From positions 1 through 38,811 of the forward strand of contig CAIVKO010000042.1 in the NCBI GenBank assembly GCA_903906515.1: 38,811 nucleotides of DNA, given 5' to 3'. The translations under genes were made by a program, and so were the position numbers. The notes beneath the pieces were generated by a model. It saw only the letters and a program-made list of their open reading frames with translations, ran no database searches and was not told the DNA's origin. Shown here one piece after another: positions 23,958-31,776 of this stretch (position 1 is the stretch's first letter; each line of letters starts with the position of its first letter). The DNA is from Akkermansiaceae bacterium (GTDB lineage Bacteria > Verrucomicrobiota > Verrucomicrobiia > Verrucomicrobiales > Akkermansiaceae).

Positions 23958-25318
23958 TTTTCCCCGTATTCCCAGCCTTCGCGGACGGGTTCCTTGATGA
24001 AGGCGTTGAGTTCCGGGTGGTTGGTGATACGGGCGTTGGCGGCATCCCACTCGATGCGGGTGTTGAAGCGTTGGGCCAGCACGCCTAACAAGATGATCTC
24101 GGTGAGCTTGGCGGAGTAGTTGAAATTGGATCCTGGTTCCGGACCCTCGCCCTTGATCGCGCGCATCCACTCGCGGAAGGGTCCGCCCGCCACGCGGGGG
24201 ATGGTTTTCGCAGGAGGATTCGTCTGCCATTGTTTGCGCAGATCGTCTGGTAGGATGACCGGCGCGCCGGCGTGGGTGCCGCAACCGAGCAGGCCTTTGG
24301 TGCCTACCATCCAGCAGGCGCGGCCTAGATGCGCGGCGTGTTGCGCGCCGAATTGATCGATGCGTCCGACCTTGGTCCAGTCCTGCGGGCCATCGAACCA
24401 ATTGAGGATCACCGGTCCGCGGTTTCCTTTTGCGGGGAAATGGAAACGAATGTGGCTGGCCGTGGGGATCACTCCATCGAGGGATTTTTCGCGGGCCATG
24501 CATTCGATCACCGTGGGTGGATCGAGATCGAGTGCCCAAACGGGGGTGTCAAACGTGTGGCAACCGAAGTCGCCGAGCATGCCGCTCCCAAAGTCGAAAA
24601 ACGATCGCCATTTTTTCGGCAGGTAATCGACGTAGAAATCGCGTTTCGCCGCCGGGCCAAGCCAGAGGTCCCATGCGAGCCCATCAGGAACCGGTGACGA
24701 TGGTGGCGGCATGGTCGCTGGGTTGGCGAAGTGCATGCTGCCCATTTCCGGGCCTTCATTGCGGCAGAAAACTTCGGAGACATCACCGATCACATCCGCG
24801 CGCACGGCTTCCACCGATTGCCGGATGCCGTCGCCCGCGTGGCCTTGGTTGCCCATCTGGGTGGTGATCTTGTAGCGATCCTTCGCTTTCACCAGTGTGC
24901 GTGCCTGCCAGATATTGTGGGTGAGCGGTTTCTGGGTATAGACGTGGATGCCGCGCTCCATGGCCATGAGTGTGGCGGCGAAGTGCGTATGATCGGGCGT
25001 GGAAATCACGACGGCGTCGATCTCCTTGTGCATCTTATCGAGCATCACGCGGAAGTCGTCGAAGAACGGCTGCGTGGTGCGCCAGTTTTTCATGTTTTCC
25101 GCGCAGAGATTGCGATCCACATCGCAGAAGGCGACGAGGTTTTCCTCCGCGCATCCTTGTTCGTAGGGTTGGCGGGCGATCCAGCCGCCGGCGCCGATGA
25201 AAGCGATGTTGAGCTTGCTGTTGGCAGACTTGCCGGGCTTGCCGATGGCGAATGATGGGAAAATCGTATTCGCGGCGAGAGCGCCAACGGCCGTGGAAAG
25301 AAAGGTTCTGCGTTGCAT
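23951..25318 (-). CDS. Secreted Gfo/Idh/MocA family oxidoreductase
   Basis: This family uses bound NAD(P) to oxidise or reduce sugars and related compounds. The start is placed at 25318, giving 455 residues beginning MQRRTFLSTAVGALAA, a twin-arginine-type signal; a longer in-frame start at 25372 adds 18 residues of no clear value. The Rossmann fold shows FIGAGG at ~40-45, a second strand ending FCDVDRN, and STPDHTH at 106-112. The usual EKP motif reads QKP at 129-131, keeping the lysine. A GDFGCHTFD motif further on supplies the family's Asp/His region. Export of a cofactor-containing enzyme through Tat is a known habit of this family in Planctomycetes and Verrucomicrobia. The substrate cannot be named. 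It lies downstream of exbD across a repeat element and may have its own promoter. Confidence 0.9.
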   Translation of the reverse strand: MQRRTFLSTAVGALAANTIFPSFAIGKPGKSANSKLNIAFIGAGGWIARQPYEQGCAEENLVAFCDVDRNLCAENMKNWRTTQPFFDDFRVMLDKMHKEIDAVVISTPDHTHFAATLMAMERGIHVYTQKPLTHNIWQARTLVKAKDRYKITTQMGNQGHAGDGIRQSVEAVRADVIGDVSEVFCRNEGPEMGSMHFANPATMPPPSSPVPDGLAWDLWLGPAAKRDFYVDYLPKKWRSFFDFGSGMLGDFGCHTFDTPVWALDLDPPTVIECMAREKSLDGVIPTASHIRFHFPAKGNRGPVILNWFDGPQDWTKVGRIDQFGAQHAAHLGRACWMVGTKGLLGCGTHAGAPVILPDDLRKQWQTNPPAKTIPRVAGGPFREWMRAIKGEGPEPGSNFNYSAKLTEIILLGVLAQRFNTRIEWDAANARITNHPELNAFIKEPVREGWEYGEKL

Positions 25319-25367
25319 GACAAGTGGCTTACGAATGGGGAATGGGGATTGTTTCAAAAACGGCAAG

Positions 25368-25574
25368 GGCATTCCGAGCGGTCCGCGCGAAAAAATAGGC
25401 AGGGACCGTCGCTCCGAGCGGTCCGTGCGAAAGAAATGCGACTGAGTGAATCGGAACGGTTTTTCATTCTCCTTCCATTCACGCGGACCGCTCGGAATGC
25501 CTCAGCTGCTTGTAGCAGCATTGAGAAGCCGCGAAGCGCATACCGCATGGCCGAAGGCAAAGACGGTCCCTGCC
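25368..25574. repeat. Nested inverted repeats sharing the gyrA-side core
   Basis: A perfect 20-base inverted repeat joins 25368-25387 with 25482-25501. A perfect 13-base pair joins 25398-25410 with 25562-25574, so the arms interlock. The core TCCGAGCGGTCC occurs at 25373, 25413 and, inverted, at 25485-25496. It is the same as the core in the repeat after gyrA (TCCGGGCGGTCC). Both loci also share GGCAGGGACCG before the core. The element ends three bases from the exbD stop and begins 50 bases before the oxidoreductase start. A further hairpin, GCTGCT-TGT-AGCAGC, is at 25505-25519. Confidence 0.85.
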
Positions 25575-25577
25575 TTG

Positions 25578-25997
25578 TCACGGATCCTTCACCTTGATGC
25601 GGGCGGGGACGTCCTTGATCGGGATGCCGGCTTTGGTTAGAGCGTCCCAGACCTGGAGCAGGCGTTCGAGCGGGAGTTTTTTGTCTGCCTCGAGTTCGAG
25701 TTTGCGGCCGGGGTTTTGTTTCTGATAGGCGGCGAGGTAGGATTCGAGCAATCCCTCCGGCACCGCAAGCGTATCGAGGGTGATGTTGCCGAGCGCGTCC
25801 ATGGCGATCACCGAGCGGGCTTCCACTACTTGGTCGGAGGGGACTTCATGCACTGTGGGAAGTTCGATGTGCAGGACGTTGCGCGGCTTTTTGAAGGCGG
25901 TGGAAACAATAAAGAAGACCAGCAGCACGAACAGGATGTCGATCATCGGAATGATCGCGATCTGGCTGCGGGTGGTTTTGATACGATGGAACCGCAT
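25578..25997 (-). CDS. exbD: ExbD/TolR-family biopolymer transport protein
   Basis: The product has 139 residues: a short cytoplasmic N-terminus, one membrane helix (IIPMIDILFVLLVFFIV, ~15-31) and a periplasmic domain. Asp20 inside the helix matches the essential proton-relay Asp of ExbD and TolR. The family couples the proton gradient to TonB movement with ExbB. It follows the ExbB gene by six bases and TonB lies just upstream, which favours ExbD over TolR. The periplasmic part (LEADKKLPLERLLQVWDALTKAGI) has the family's usual strand-helix pattern. The stop codon is three bases from the dispersed repeat element. Confidence 0.92.
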   Translation of the reverse strand: MRFHRIKTTRSQIAIIPMIDILFVLLVFFIVSTAFKKPRNVLHIELPTVHEVPSDQVVEARSVIAMDALGNITLDTLAVPEGLLESYLAAYQKQNPGRKLELEADKKLPLERLLQVWDALTKAGIPIKDVPARIKVKDP

Positions 25998-26003
25998 GGT
26001 GGT

Positions 26004-26687
26004 TCAGGGCTTGGGTTGGGTTTGCTCGCAGGCGAGAGCGAGATTCGCAAGCAAGGATTCGAGACGCATGGTGAGCATTTCAATGCGACGGACGAAGTGG
26101 CCGTGGGCGATGATGCAGGGAACCGCGATGGCGAGACCGAAAATCGTAGTTGTGAGCGCTTCGGCGATGCCGCTGGCAATCGCAAGGTGGTCTGAGTTGT
26201 CGCCCAGTCCTTTGAAGATGAGGACCAGCCCTGAGGCAGTGCCAAGGAGTCCCAGCAGCGGGGCGATGGTGATGACGGTATCGAGCACCGCGATTCCCGC
26301 GTGCAGGTGCACCGTTTCCTCGCGGGCCGAGGATTCCACGGCGTGGGTGATATCGCTGTGTGGTCTGCCACGATGTTTGATTGCCACGGCGGCAAGGCGC
26401 GCCAACGTGCTCTCGCCCTGTTCAAATTTCCTGATGATCGGCTCGCTTTGTCCCTCCGTGATGCGATCCTGGAAATTCGCCACGTCACGGGCCAGTGCGG
26501 AGGGAATCACCCGGTTGCTGGAAAGGGAAAGGAATTTGTAGAGGATAGCCGTCATTCCCGCCACCGAGGTGATGCAGAGCGGGATCATGAAGACTCCGCC
26601 TTTATGGAGGAAATTCCATGAGGTGTTCATGGCGGTGGACACGCTTGCGACGGTCAGGTGGTTCAAGGTTTCAGATAGGTCAATCAT
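26004..26687 (-). CDS. exbB: ExbB/TolQ-family proton channel protein
   Basis: The product has 227 residues with three membrane helices: ~33-52 (FMIPLCITSVAGMTAILYKF), ~132-158 and ~175-197. The conserved block APLLGLLGT is at 142-150 in the second helix, and SGIAEALTTTIFGLAIAVP at 172-190 in the third; both are hallmarks of the MotA/TolQ/ExbB proton channel family. The large cytoplasmic loop lies between helices 1 and 2, as usual. It forms the motor with ExbD and drives TonB. The gene sits nine bases after tonB. Confidence 0.94.
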   Translation of the reverse strand: MIDLSETLNHLTVASVSTAMNTSWNFLHKGGVFMIPLCITSVAGMTAILYKFLSLSSNRVIPSALARDVANFQDRITEGQSEPIIRKFEQGESTLARLAAVAIKHRGRPHSDITHAVESSAREETVHLHAGIAVLDTVITIAPLLGLLGTASGLVLIFKGLGDNSDHLAIASGIAEALTTTIFGLAIAVPCIIAHGHFVRRIEMLTMRLESLLANLALACEQTQPKP

Positions 26688-26696
26688 AAGAATGTG

Positions 26697-27866
26697 TTAG
26701 AAGTAGAAGTTGAAGACGAGTTCGAGAGGAGCCTTGGCGTATTCCTTGCGCAGTGATGCCGGCATGGGTGGGATTTCCGCATTGCGGACGGAATTCAGGG
26801 TGAAGCCCTTCTGGATTTCTCCGGTGACCATTTCACCATCGAAACTCACCGAGCGGACCTTGCCGCCTGGTTCGACGAAGAACCGGACGGTTAGAAATCC
26901 GGGCGTGATGAAATCGCGGTGTCGCACGCAGTTGCGCTGGAATTCCAGTTCCACAGCGCGGCTGATGGCCGCCTGGTAGCGGCCGAGCGGTGTGTCCACC
27001 ACATCCAGGGCATTGTGGCCGGTGCGGGAAATCGATCCGACCACGGCGGTCTTGCGTTGGAATCCGCTGAACGCTGGATCGGGAGGAGGTTTTGGTTTGG
27101 GAAGCTCCGCGATTTTGGGTTCTTCGGCAGGTTTTATGGATTCCGGCGGAGTGGGTGGGGCCTCACGTGGTCGTTTTTCCGGGGTGGGCTTGATATTTTC
27201 CTGTTTGGCCGTCTCGCGCGGGACTTGCACATCGACAGGATTCGGGCCGTCTAACAATTTCTCACGGGCCGACGGAGTGCTGCGTTCGGAGTCGGTTCCC
27301 GGAATGTCGGGTTTGTCCGTGTGTTTCGTCTCAGCGGACGCGGCGGGTTCCTGAGGTGCTGGTGTTTCGGATGCAGGAGTCGCGGGGGTGGGATCGACGA
27401 CAGGTTCGGGGTTGGTATTTGTGGAGAGTTTTCCGTCCCGGTAGGAACTCTGGGTGGTTTCGATTTCCCCGTCCTTGGATTCGACTCCGGATTGGGATGG
27501 CAGGGGCGGGGCGGTGAGATCTGGCGCTCGATCGCTGGTGGCCTTGGTATCGCGCTCACCGATGAAGGCGGTGTTTTTGTTTTCGGGAGGAGCGGCCTGT
27601 TCCGGCGATGTTCTGGCAAAGTGTTGTTTTGCAGGGGTTGCGGGTTCGAGAAGGGTTGCCCGGCTTTCGGCAATTTCGGCGAAGATCGTTGCGATGGCCT
27701 CGGGTGGAGGTGGTTTGGGTATGGTCTCCGCCAGATGTTTCCTGAGTAGGGCTGACTCCAGAGTGGAAAAGCCCACGATGGCCATCAGGACGGTGTTGGC
27801 GAGTAAGGAAAGGCCGAGCGCGATCATCCAGAGATGACCGTCGCCGGGCCGTGATGGGGAGTGCAT
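26697..27866 (-). CDS. tonB: TonB-family energy transducer
   Basis: The start is placed at 27866 (MHSPSRPGDGHLWMIALG), giving 389 residues; a longer frame from 27908 adds 14 residues before the anchor. Residues ~14-34 are a single membrane helix. A long Pro/Glu/Lys-rich region follows (PKPPPPEA near 50, and PKPKPPPDP near 275) that would span the periplasm. The C-terminal ~95 residues form a TonB/TolA-type domain (FLTVRFFVEPGGKVRSV, ending ELVFNFYF). The protein transfers energy from ExbB-ExbD to outer-membrane receptors. No TonB-dependent receptor gene is in the window. The linker is long for a TonB and its sequence is low-complexity, so the exact subtype is uncertain. Confidence 0.88.
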   Translation of the reverse strand: MHSPSRPGDGHLWMIALGLSLLANTVLMAIVGFSTLESALLRKHLAETIPKPPPPEAIATIFAEIAESRATLLEPATPAKQHFARTSPEQAAPPENKNTAFIGERDTKATSDRAPDLTAPPLPSQSGVESKDGEIETTQSSYRDGKLSTNTNPEPVVDPTPATPASETPAPQEPAASAETKHTDKPDIPGTDSERSTPSAREKLLDGPNPVDVQVPRETAKQENIKPTPEKRPREAPPTPPESIKPAEEPKIAELPKPKPPPDPAFSGFQRKTAVVGSISRTGHNALDVVDTPLGRYQAAISRAVELEFQRNCVRHRDFITPGFLTVRFFVEPGGKVRSVSFDGEMVTGEIQKGFTLNSVRNAEIPPMPASLRKEYAKAPLELVFNFYF

Positions 27867-27917
27867 TGCCAACACCAGTAACTTTGCTGTGAAACCCCGC
27901 GCGTGCAATCCCTGAAA

Positions 27918-29675
27918 TCAAGGCTGCGGAATCAACTCGACCTTGCGCACGTTCACCGCTTTCCAGCCATCGACCACGGGGCGCAGGGTGAGGGTGACCA
28001 TGGTGCCCTTCGATAGGGAAACCTCGCCGATTTTGGTGGACTGGTAGGTTTCGAAATTGTCGGTTTTCGGGATGGAACACGCGAGTTTTCCGGGTCCCTG
28101 GACTTGCAGGACGGAACCGGGGGTCGGCGCGGCAGCCTCAATTTGAAGGACATATTTGCCATCATGCGCGGCGCGTAATGTCCATGAAACGGAATCCTTG
28201 GCATCGGTCCAGAAGCCGATGTTGCCGCTGCTGCCGCGATTTTCATATTTGATTTCGCTGCCACTCGGGCGGGCATCAACGGGCAAGAGACGGATCACTC
28301 CGTCCTTGTCCGGGACGACGGGGGTCTCGGTGACGTCGGGTTTTCCCCGGACGACCATTTTGACGGTTGAGCAAATCGCATCCGGAGCTGTGGTCGGGAG
28401 TGATAGGACCGGTCCGTTGTCGGACTTCGAGGTGGTGATTCTTACTCCACCGGCGAGCAATTCCGCGGATTTCACTTCATTGGCGAGGCCGGGCACGGTG
28501 AGTTTTCCATCGGCGGGCCAATTGAGCACATGCAGATAGAGGATGGTGTCCTCGCCGCTGGTTTTGGTGGTGCAGCGGCCCCAAGCGAGTTTTTTGAACG
28601 GGCTGGCGTGGGTGCCGTAGATCGATTCTCCATTGATCTTCATCCATGCGCCGACCTCCTTGAGCAGCTTGATAGATTCTGCGGGGATTTCGCCCTCGGC
28701 GGTAGGGCCCACGTTGAGCAGGTAGTTGCCGCCCTTGCTGGCGATGTCCACTAGGTTGGTGATCAGAGTGGAGAGGGGTTTCCAATGATGGTCGTCGCTC
28801 TTGAAACCCCAGGTGTCGTTCATGGTCATGCAGGTTTCCCAATCGCGACCGGGAAATCCGGTGGCTGGGATTTGCTGCTCGGGGGTCTCGGTGTCGCCTT
28901 TGTATCCGCCGCCGAGGCGGTTGTTGTGGATGATGCCGGGCTTCAAGGGGAGCAGACTGGCGATTTTTTCCCCATGCTTTGCGTTCATCAGGTGCGGGGT
29001 GTCCCACCACAGGACATCGGGTTGGTAGCGGGTGAGGATTTCACGCACCTGGGGCACGGCGATTTGATCGATGTATTGGTCGAAGCTGCCTTTTTGGGCG
29101 TTGTCCCAGCCTTCGCCATCCTTGTAGCCCCATTTCGCACCGCCGGGGTTCGTCCAGTCCTGGGCTTGGGAGTAGTAGAGGCCGAATTTGAGACCCTGTG
29201 CGCGGGCGGCCTTCGCCAACGGATCGATCAGGTCTTTTTTCCACGGGGTGGCGTCCGCGATGTTCCACTTGCTGGCGGCGCTGGGGAAGAGAGTGAAGCC
29301 GTCGTGATGTTTGGAAGTGATCACCATGTAGCGCATGCCGGCATCCTTGGCCAGAGCGGCCCATGCTTCCGGATTGTATTTGGTGGGATTGAAATCCTTG
29401 GCGTATGCCTTGTAGCGATCCACCGGGATCTTGCCGTTGAGCATGATCCACTCGCCGATGCCACCAATCGGTTTTTCATCAAAATTTCCTGCGGGGACCG
29501 CATAGATCCCCCAGTGGATGAACATGCCAAACTTCGCCTCGCGCCACCATGCCATGCGGGCATCCCGCTGGGCTGGAGTTTCATTGGCATACGGGTCGCC
29601 AGACATGGGCGCGGCCATGGATGTCATTGTGGCGATGGCGGCCAATGATCCCGCGAGCAGTTTGATTTTCATCAC
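27918..29675 (-). CDS. Alpha-L-fucosidase, glycoside hydrolase family 29
   Basis: This enzyme removes terminal alpha-L-fucose from glycans by a retaining mechanism. It has 585 residues with a signal peptide (KLLAGSLAAIATMTSMAA). The GH29 barrel shows FGMFIHWGIYAVPAG at ~49-63, SKHHDGF at 121-127, and DVLWWDTP at 220-227 with Asp225 as the predicted nucleophile. The DWETCMTMNDTWGF block at 278-291 is typical; Glu280, or the Glu in TPEQQIP, is a candidate acid/base. A C-terminal beta-rich domain (~465-585) resembles a carbohydrate-binding module. It lies 51 bases upstream of tonB and 30 bases downstream of the phosphodiesterase-like gene, all in one direction. This suggests a glycan-use operon, perhaps for fucoidan or fucosylated mucin. 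Confidence 0.95.
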   Translation of the reverse strand: MMKIKLLAGSLAAIATMTSMAAPMSGDPYANETPAQRDARMAWWREAKFGMFIHWGIYAVPAGNFDEKPIGGIGEWIMLNGKIPVDRYKAYAKDFNPTKYNPEAWAALAKDAGMRYMVITSKHHDGFTLFPSAASKWNIADATPWKKDLIDPLAKAARAQGLKFGLYYSQAQDWTNPGGAKWGYKDGEGWDNAQKGSFDQYIDQIAVPQVREILTRYQPDVLWWDTPHLMNAKHGEKIASLLPLKPGIIHNNRLGGGYKGDTETPEQQIPATGFPGRDWETCMTMNDTWGFKSDDHHWKPLSTLITNLVDIASKGGNYLLNVGPTAEGEIPAESIKLLKEVGAWMKINGESIYGTHASPFKKLAWGRCTTKTSGEDTILYLHVLNWPADGKLTVPGLANEVKSAELLAGGVRITTSKSDNGPVLSLPTTAPDAICSTVKMVVRGKPDVTETPVVPDKDGVIRLLPVDARPSGSEIKYENRGSSGNIGFWTDAKDSVSWTLRAAHDGKYVLQIEAAAPTPGSVLQVQGPGKLACSIPKTDNFETYQSTKIGEVSLSKGTMVTLTLRPVVDGWKAVNVRKVELIPQP

Positions 29676-29705
29676 CGGCAGAATACGCCGGGGCGCAATC
29701 GTTCC

Positions 29706-31067
29706 TTACAGGGAATTCATTGCCGTATCCAGAATCGCGTGGTGCACGTCCTCCGCGGTTTCAACGGGAAACTTACTTCCCCAAAAAACCGGACGCTCGT
29801 TCGCCGGCACCCGATCGCGCCCGTGTGAACCCTTCACCAGCGTGGCATCCAAGGGAATCACTTCGAGCAAGCCACGCAGGCCGAGTTTTTTTTTCAGCAG
29901 GAATTTAGCGATCTCCAGTTTCGGAAATCGCAGTGTGGGATCGAGGAAAAGTTCGCAGGGATCGTATCCCGGTTTGCGGTGGATGTCGATGGTGCGCGCG
30001 TAGTCGGGCGCGAGCGAGTCGTCTTCCCAAAAGTAATAGGTGAACCATGCGTCAGGCTCCGCCACGGCGATGAAATCCCCGGAGCGTTCCACGCCGATGC
30101 CAGAGGTCCATGATTCGGATGGAACCCGGACTTCTTCAATGCCCGGAGTTTTCTCTAACAAGATACGGACGTCGCCGAGGATCGATGGATCGTTCACATA
30201 CACATGAGCGACCTGGTGGTCCGTCACGGCGAAAGCGCGGGAGCCGCCGCAATCGAGCGTCTCTCGGCCGAGTTCGTTTTTCAGGAGCAACCAGCCATTT
30301 TCGCGGAACAGTCGGTTCAGGTGAATCGGACGTGTGACGGGTGAGATGCCGTATTCGGATAGAACCAACACCTTTACGCCGCGCGATTCGTAGAACGCGA
30401 TGAGGTCGGTGGCGACCTTGTCGATTTTACGCAGTTCCTCCGGGAGGTTTGGTGAGTGCGGGCCGTCTTTTTGGAGTGGATAATCGAGGTGCGGCAGATA
30501 GACGAGATTGAGAGTGGGCGAATGTTTTTCTTCGACCCATTTTGCGGATGCGGCGATCCATTCCGACGAGGCGATGCCCGCCGCCGGTCCCCAGAATGCG
30601 GGAAATGGGAAATCGCCGAGATCGCGCTTCAACTCGTCGCGCATCAGCATCGGTTGGGTGTGGACATCGAACACCTTGCGCCCGTCCGCCGGATAGAGCG
30701 GTCGCGGGGTGATGGAGAAATCCGCAGTGGAATGCATGTTATACCACCAGAATAATTTCGCGCAGGTGAAGTCTGGTATATCACGGCGTAACTTGTCCCA
30801 GATTTTTTCGCCGTGGACGATGGGGTTGCTTTGTTTCCAGAACCGGACTTCCGCGGATTCGCGGTCGTACCAACCGTTGCCCACGATGCCATGCTCTGTT
30901 GGCGCGGTGCCGGTGGTGATCGATGACTGCGCCGTGCACGTCACGGCTGGGAACGCCGGTGTGTAGGACTGGCGGCCGTGCTTTTCCGCAAATGCAGTGA
31001 GTCCGGGCAGGTCGGGACCTAACAAGGAATCCGAAAGTCCGACAATGTTGATAACGGCGAGGCGCAT
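29706..31067 (-). CDS. Alkaline phosphatase-superfamily phosphodiesterase / nucleotide pyrophosphatase-like protein
   Basis: The start is placed at 31067 (MRLAVINIVGLSDSLL), giving 453 residues; a frame back to 31190 adds 41 residues with no family resemblance. The fold signature AFPAVTCTAQSSITTG at 38-53 gives Thr43 as the likely nucleophile, followed by EHGIVGNGWYD at 58-68 as in NPP enzymes. The first metal-binding Asp (usually in an IDGL-type motif) is not in its usual place: the strand reads VINIVGLSD. The usual SDHG motif reads SEYG at 237-240. The C-terminal GSHGRD motif keeps its His. The changed ligands may define a subfamily or alter activity. No signal peptide is seen. It is probably the first gene of the fucosidase-tonB operon. 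The substrate is unknown. Confidence 0.85.
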   Translation of the reverse strand: MRLAVINIVGLSDSLLGPDLPGLTAFAEKHGRQSYTPAFPAVTCTAQSSITTGTAPTEHGIVGNGWYDRESAEVRFWKQSNPIVHGEKIWDKLRRDIPDFTCAKLFWWYNMHSTADFSITPRPLYPADGRKVFDVHTQPMLMRDELKRDLGDFPFPAFWGPAAGIASSEWIAASAKWVEEKHSPTLNLVYLPHLDYPLQKDGPHSPNLPEELRKIDKVATDLIAFYESRGVKVLVLSEYGISPVTRPIHLNRLFRENGWLLLKNELGRETLDCGGSRAFAVTDHQVAHVYVNDPSILGDVRILLEKTPGIEEVRVPSESWTSGIGVERSGDFIAVAEPDAWFTYYFWEDDSLAPDYARTIDIHRKPGYDPCELFLDPTLRFPKLEIAKFLLKKKLGLRGLLEVIPLDATLVKGSHGRDRVPANERPVFWGSKFPVETAEDVHHAILDTAMNSL

Positions 31068-31341
31068 GGGGCGAATGACAGGTGACAGCGTGTCTTGATG
31101 GTCACTCTCGCGCGAAAACCCACCGATGGCAAGCCCGGCGGCGGAGTGCCCGGCGCATGGCGGATCGGAGTGTTTGCGGAGCGCGTGCATTCTGCACGCT
31201 GTTGGATGGCGGCCATCCTGTGCCTGTGAAACCGATCTTGCTCACTCTACTGGGTTCGGTCGATTTCGCGCGCTGAACCCGCCGCTCCTTGGCTTGCGCG
31301 GCGGGTGTTATGCGGCTAGTATTCCCAGCGAAACAACCATT
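31068..31341. promoter_or_regulatory. Divergent intergenic region with two hairpin repeats
   Basis: The region separates the phosphodiesterase-like gene (minus) from the glutaredoxin-like gene (plus), so promoters for both should lie here; I see no convincing -35/-10 pair. Two hairpins stand next to each other, GCGTGCA-TTC-TGCACGC at 31183-31199 and GGATGG-CGG-CCATCC at 31204-31218, both with three-base loops as in the cluster at 23784-23879. A GC-rich complement, CCCGCCGC at 31279-31286 against GCGGCGGG at 31299-31306, could form a further stem. Confidence 0.5.
31183..31218. repeat. Pair of three-base-loop hairpins
   Basis: The first hairpin has the same seven-base stem (GCGTGCA/TGCACGC) as the fourth hairpin of the cluster at 23863-23879, with loop TTC instead of ACA. 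The second has a six-base stem. Shared stem and geometry at two loci more than 7 kb apart support a dispersed repeat family. Confidence 0.7.
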
Positions 31342-31713
31342 ATGAGCCAAACTACCCCGAAAATCACCGTTTATCTGAAAACCTTCTGCGGCTGGAGCGA
31401 AGGCGTCCGTGCTATTATGCGCAAATACGGACTCGAATACGAAGAGAAGGATATCATCAAGAATCCAGCATTCCGTTGGGAAATGGAACAACGCAGTGGC
31501 CAATCTCTCTCTCCATGCGTGGAAATCGATGGCCAGATGATCGCCGATGTGAGTGGCGCGGAAGTCGAGAGCTGGATGATCGAAAAAGGCTATGTCCAGT
31601 CGAGAGAGGCCGAACCGGATGCTCCGGTGGATTCCTCGTGTAGTTCGGAACAACACGAAGCCATGGCCCAAGGCCGCACACCGGTTCCTGGAAAAATCCG
31701 CTTTTTTGGCTGA
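31342..31713 (+). CDS. Monothiol glutaredoxin-like protein (CGWS)
   Basis: The start at 31342 gives 123 residues; the frame extends further upstream through the repeat region, but the domain begins here. The first strand is KITVYLKTFCGWS, with active-site Cys-Gly-Trp-Ser (Cys at residue 16) as in CxxS monothiol types. The second half holds SPCVEIDGQMIADVSGAEVESWM, where the usual TVP cis-proline motif reads LSPC, giving a second cysteine near the active site. The last ~35 residues are a low-complexity tail with Cys in SSCSS and a basic end. Likely roles are thiol-disulfide exchange or iron-sulfur handling in the cytoplasm. It ends 63 bases before the sigma factor gene in the same direction. 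Confidence 0.85.
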   Translation: MSQTTPKITVYLKTFCGWSEGVRAIMRKYGLEYEEKDIIKNPAFRWEMEQRSGQSLSPCVEIDGQMIADVSGAEVESWMIEKGYVQSREAEPDAPVDSSCSSEQHEAMAQGRTPVPGKIRFFG

Positions 31714-31776
31714 AGACCGCACGATCCGGTTAATATTTGGAGACAAAATCCCGGCAACGGGGCATTTACACCTTGA

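Noticed and set aside
23337-24539. Minus-strand open frame of 400 codons spanning the VKOR-DsbA end, the hairpin region and part of the oxidoreductase
   Set aside because: It crosses two confident genes in other frames and is Arg/Pro/His-rich with no domain; it is a chance frame.
28785-29648. Plus-strand open frame of 287 codons inside the fucosidase gene
   Set aside because: It is antisense to a clear GH29 gene with conserved catalytic motifs, and its product has no recognisable domain.
31126-31341. N-terminal extension of the glutaredoxin-like protein by 72 residues
   Set aside because: The extension runs through two hairpin repeats, has no domain features, and the glutaredoxin fold starts right after Met at 31342.
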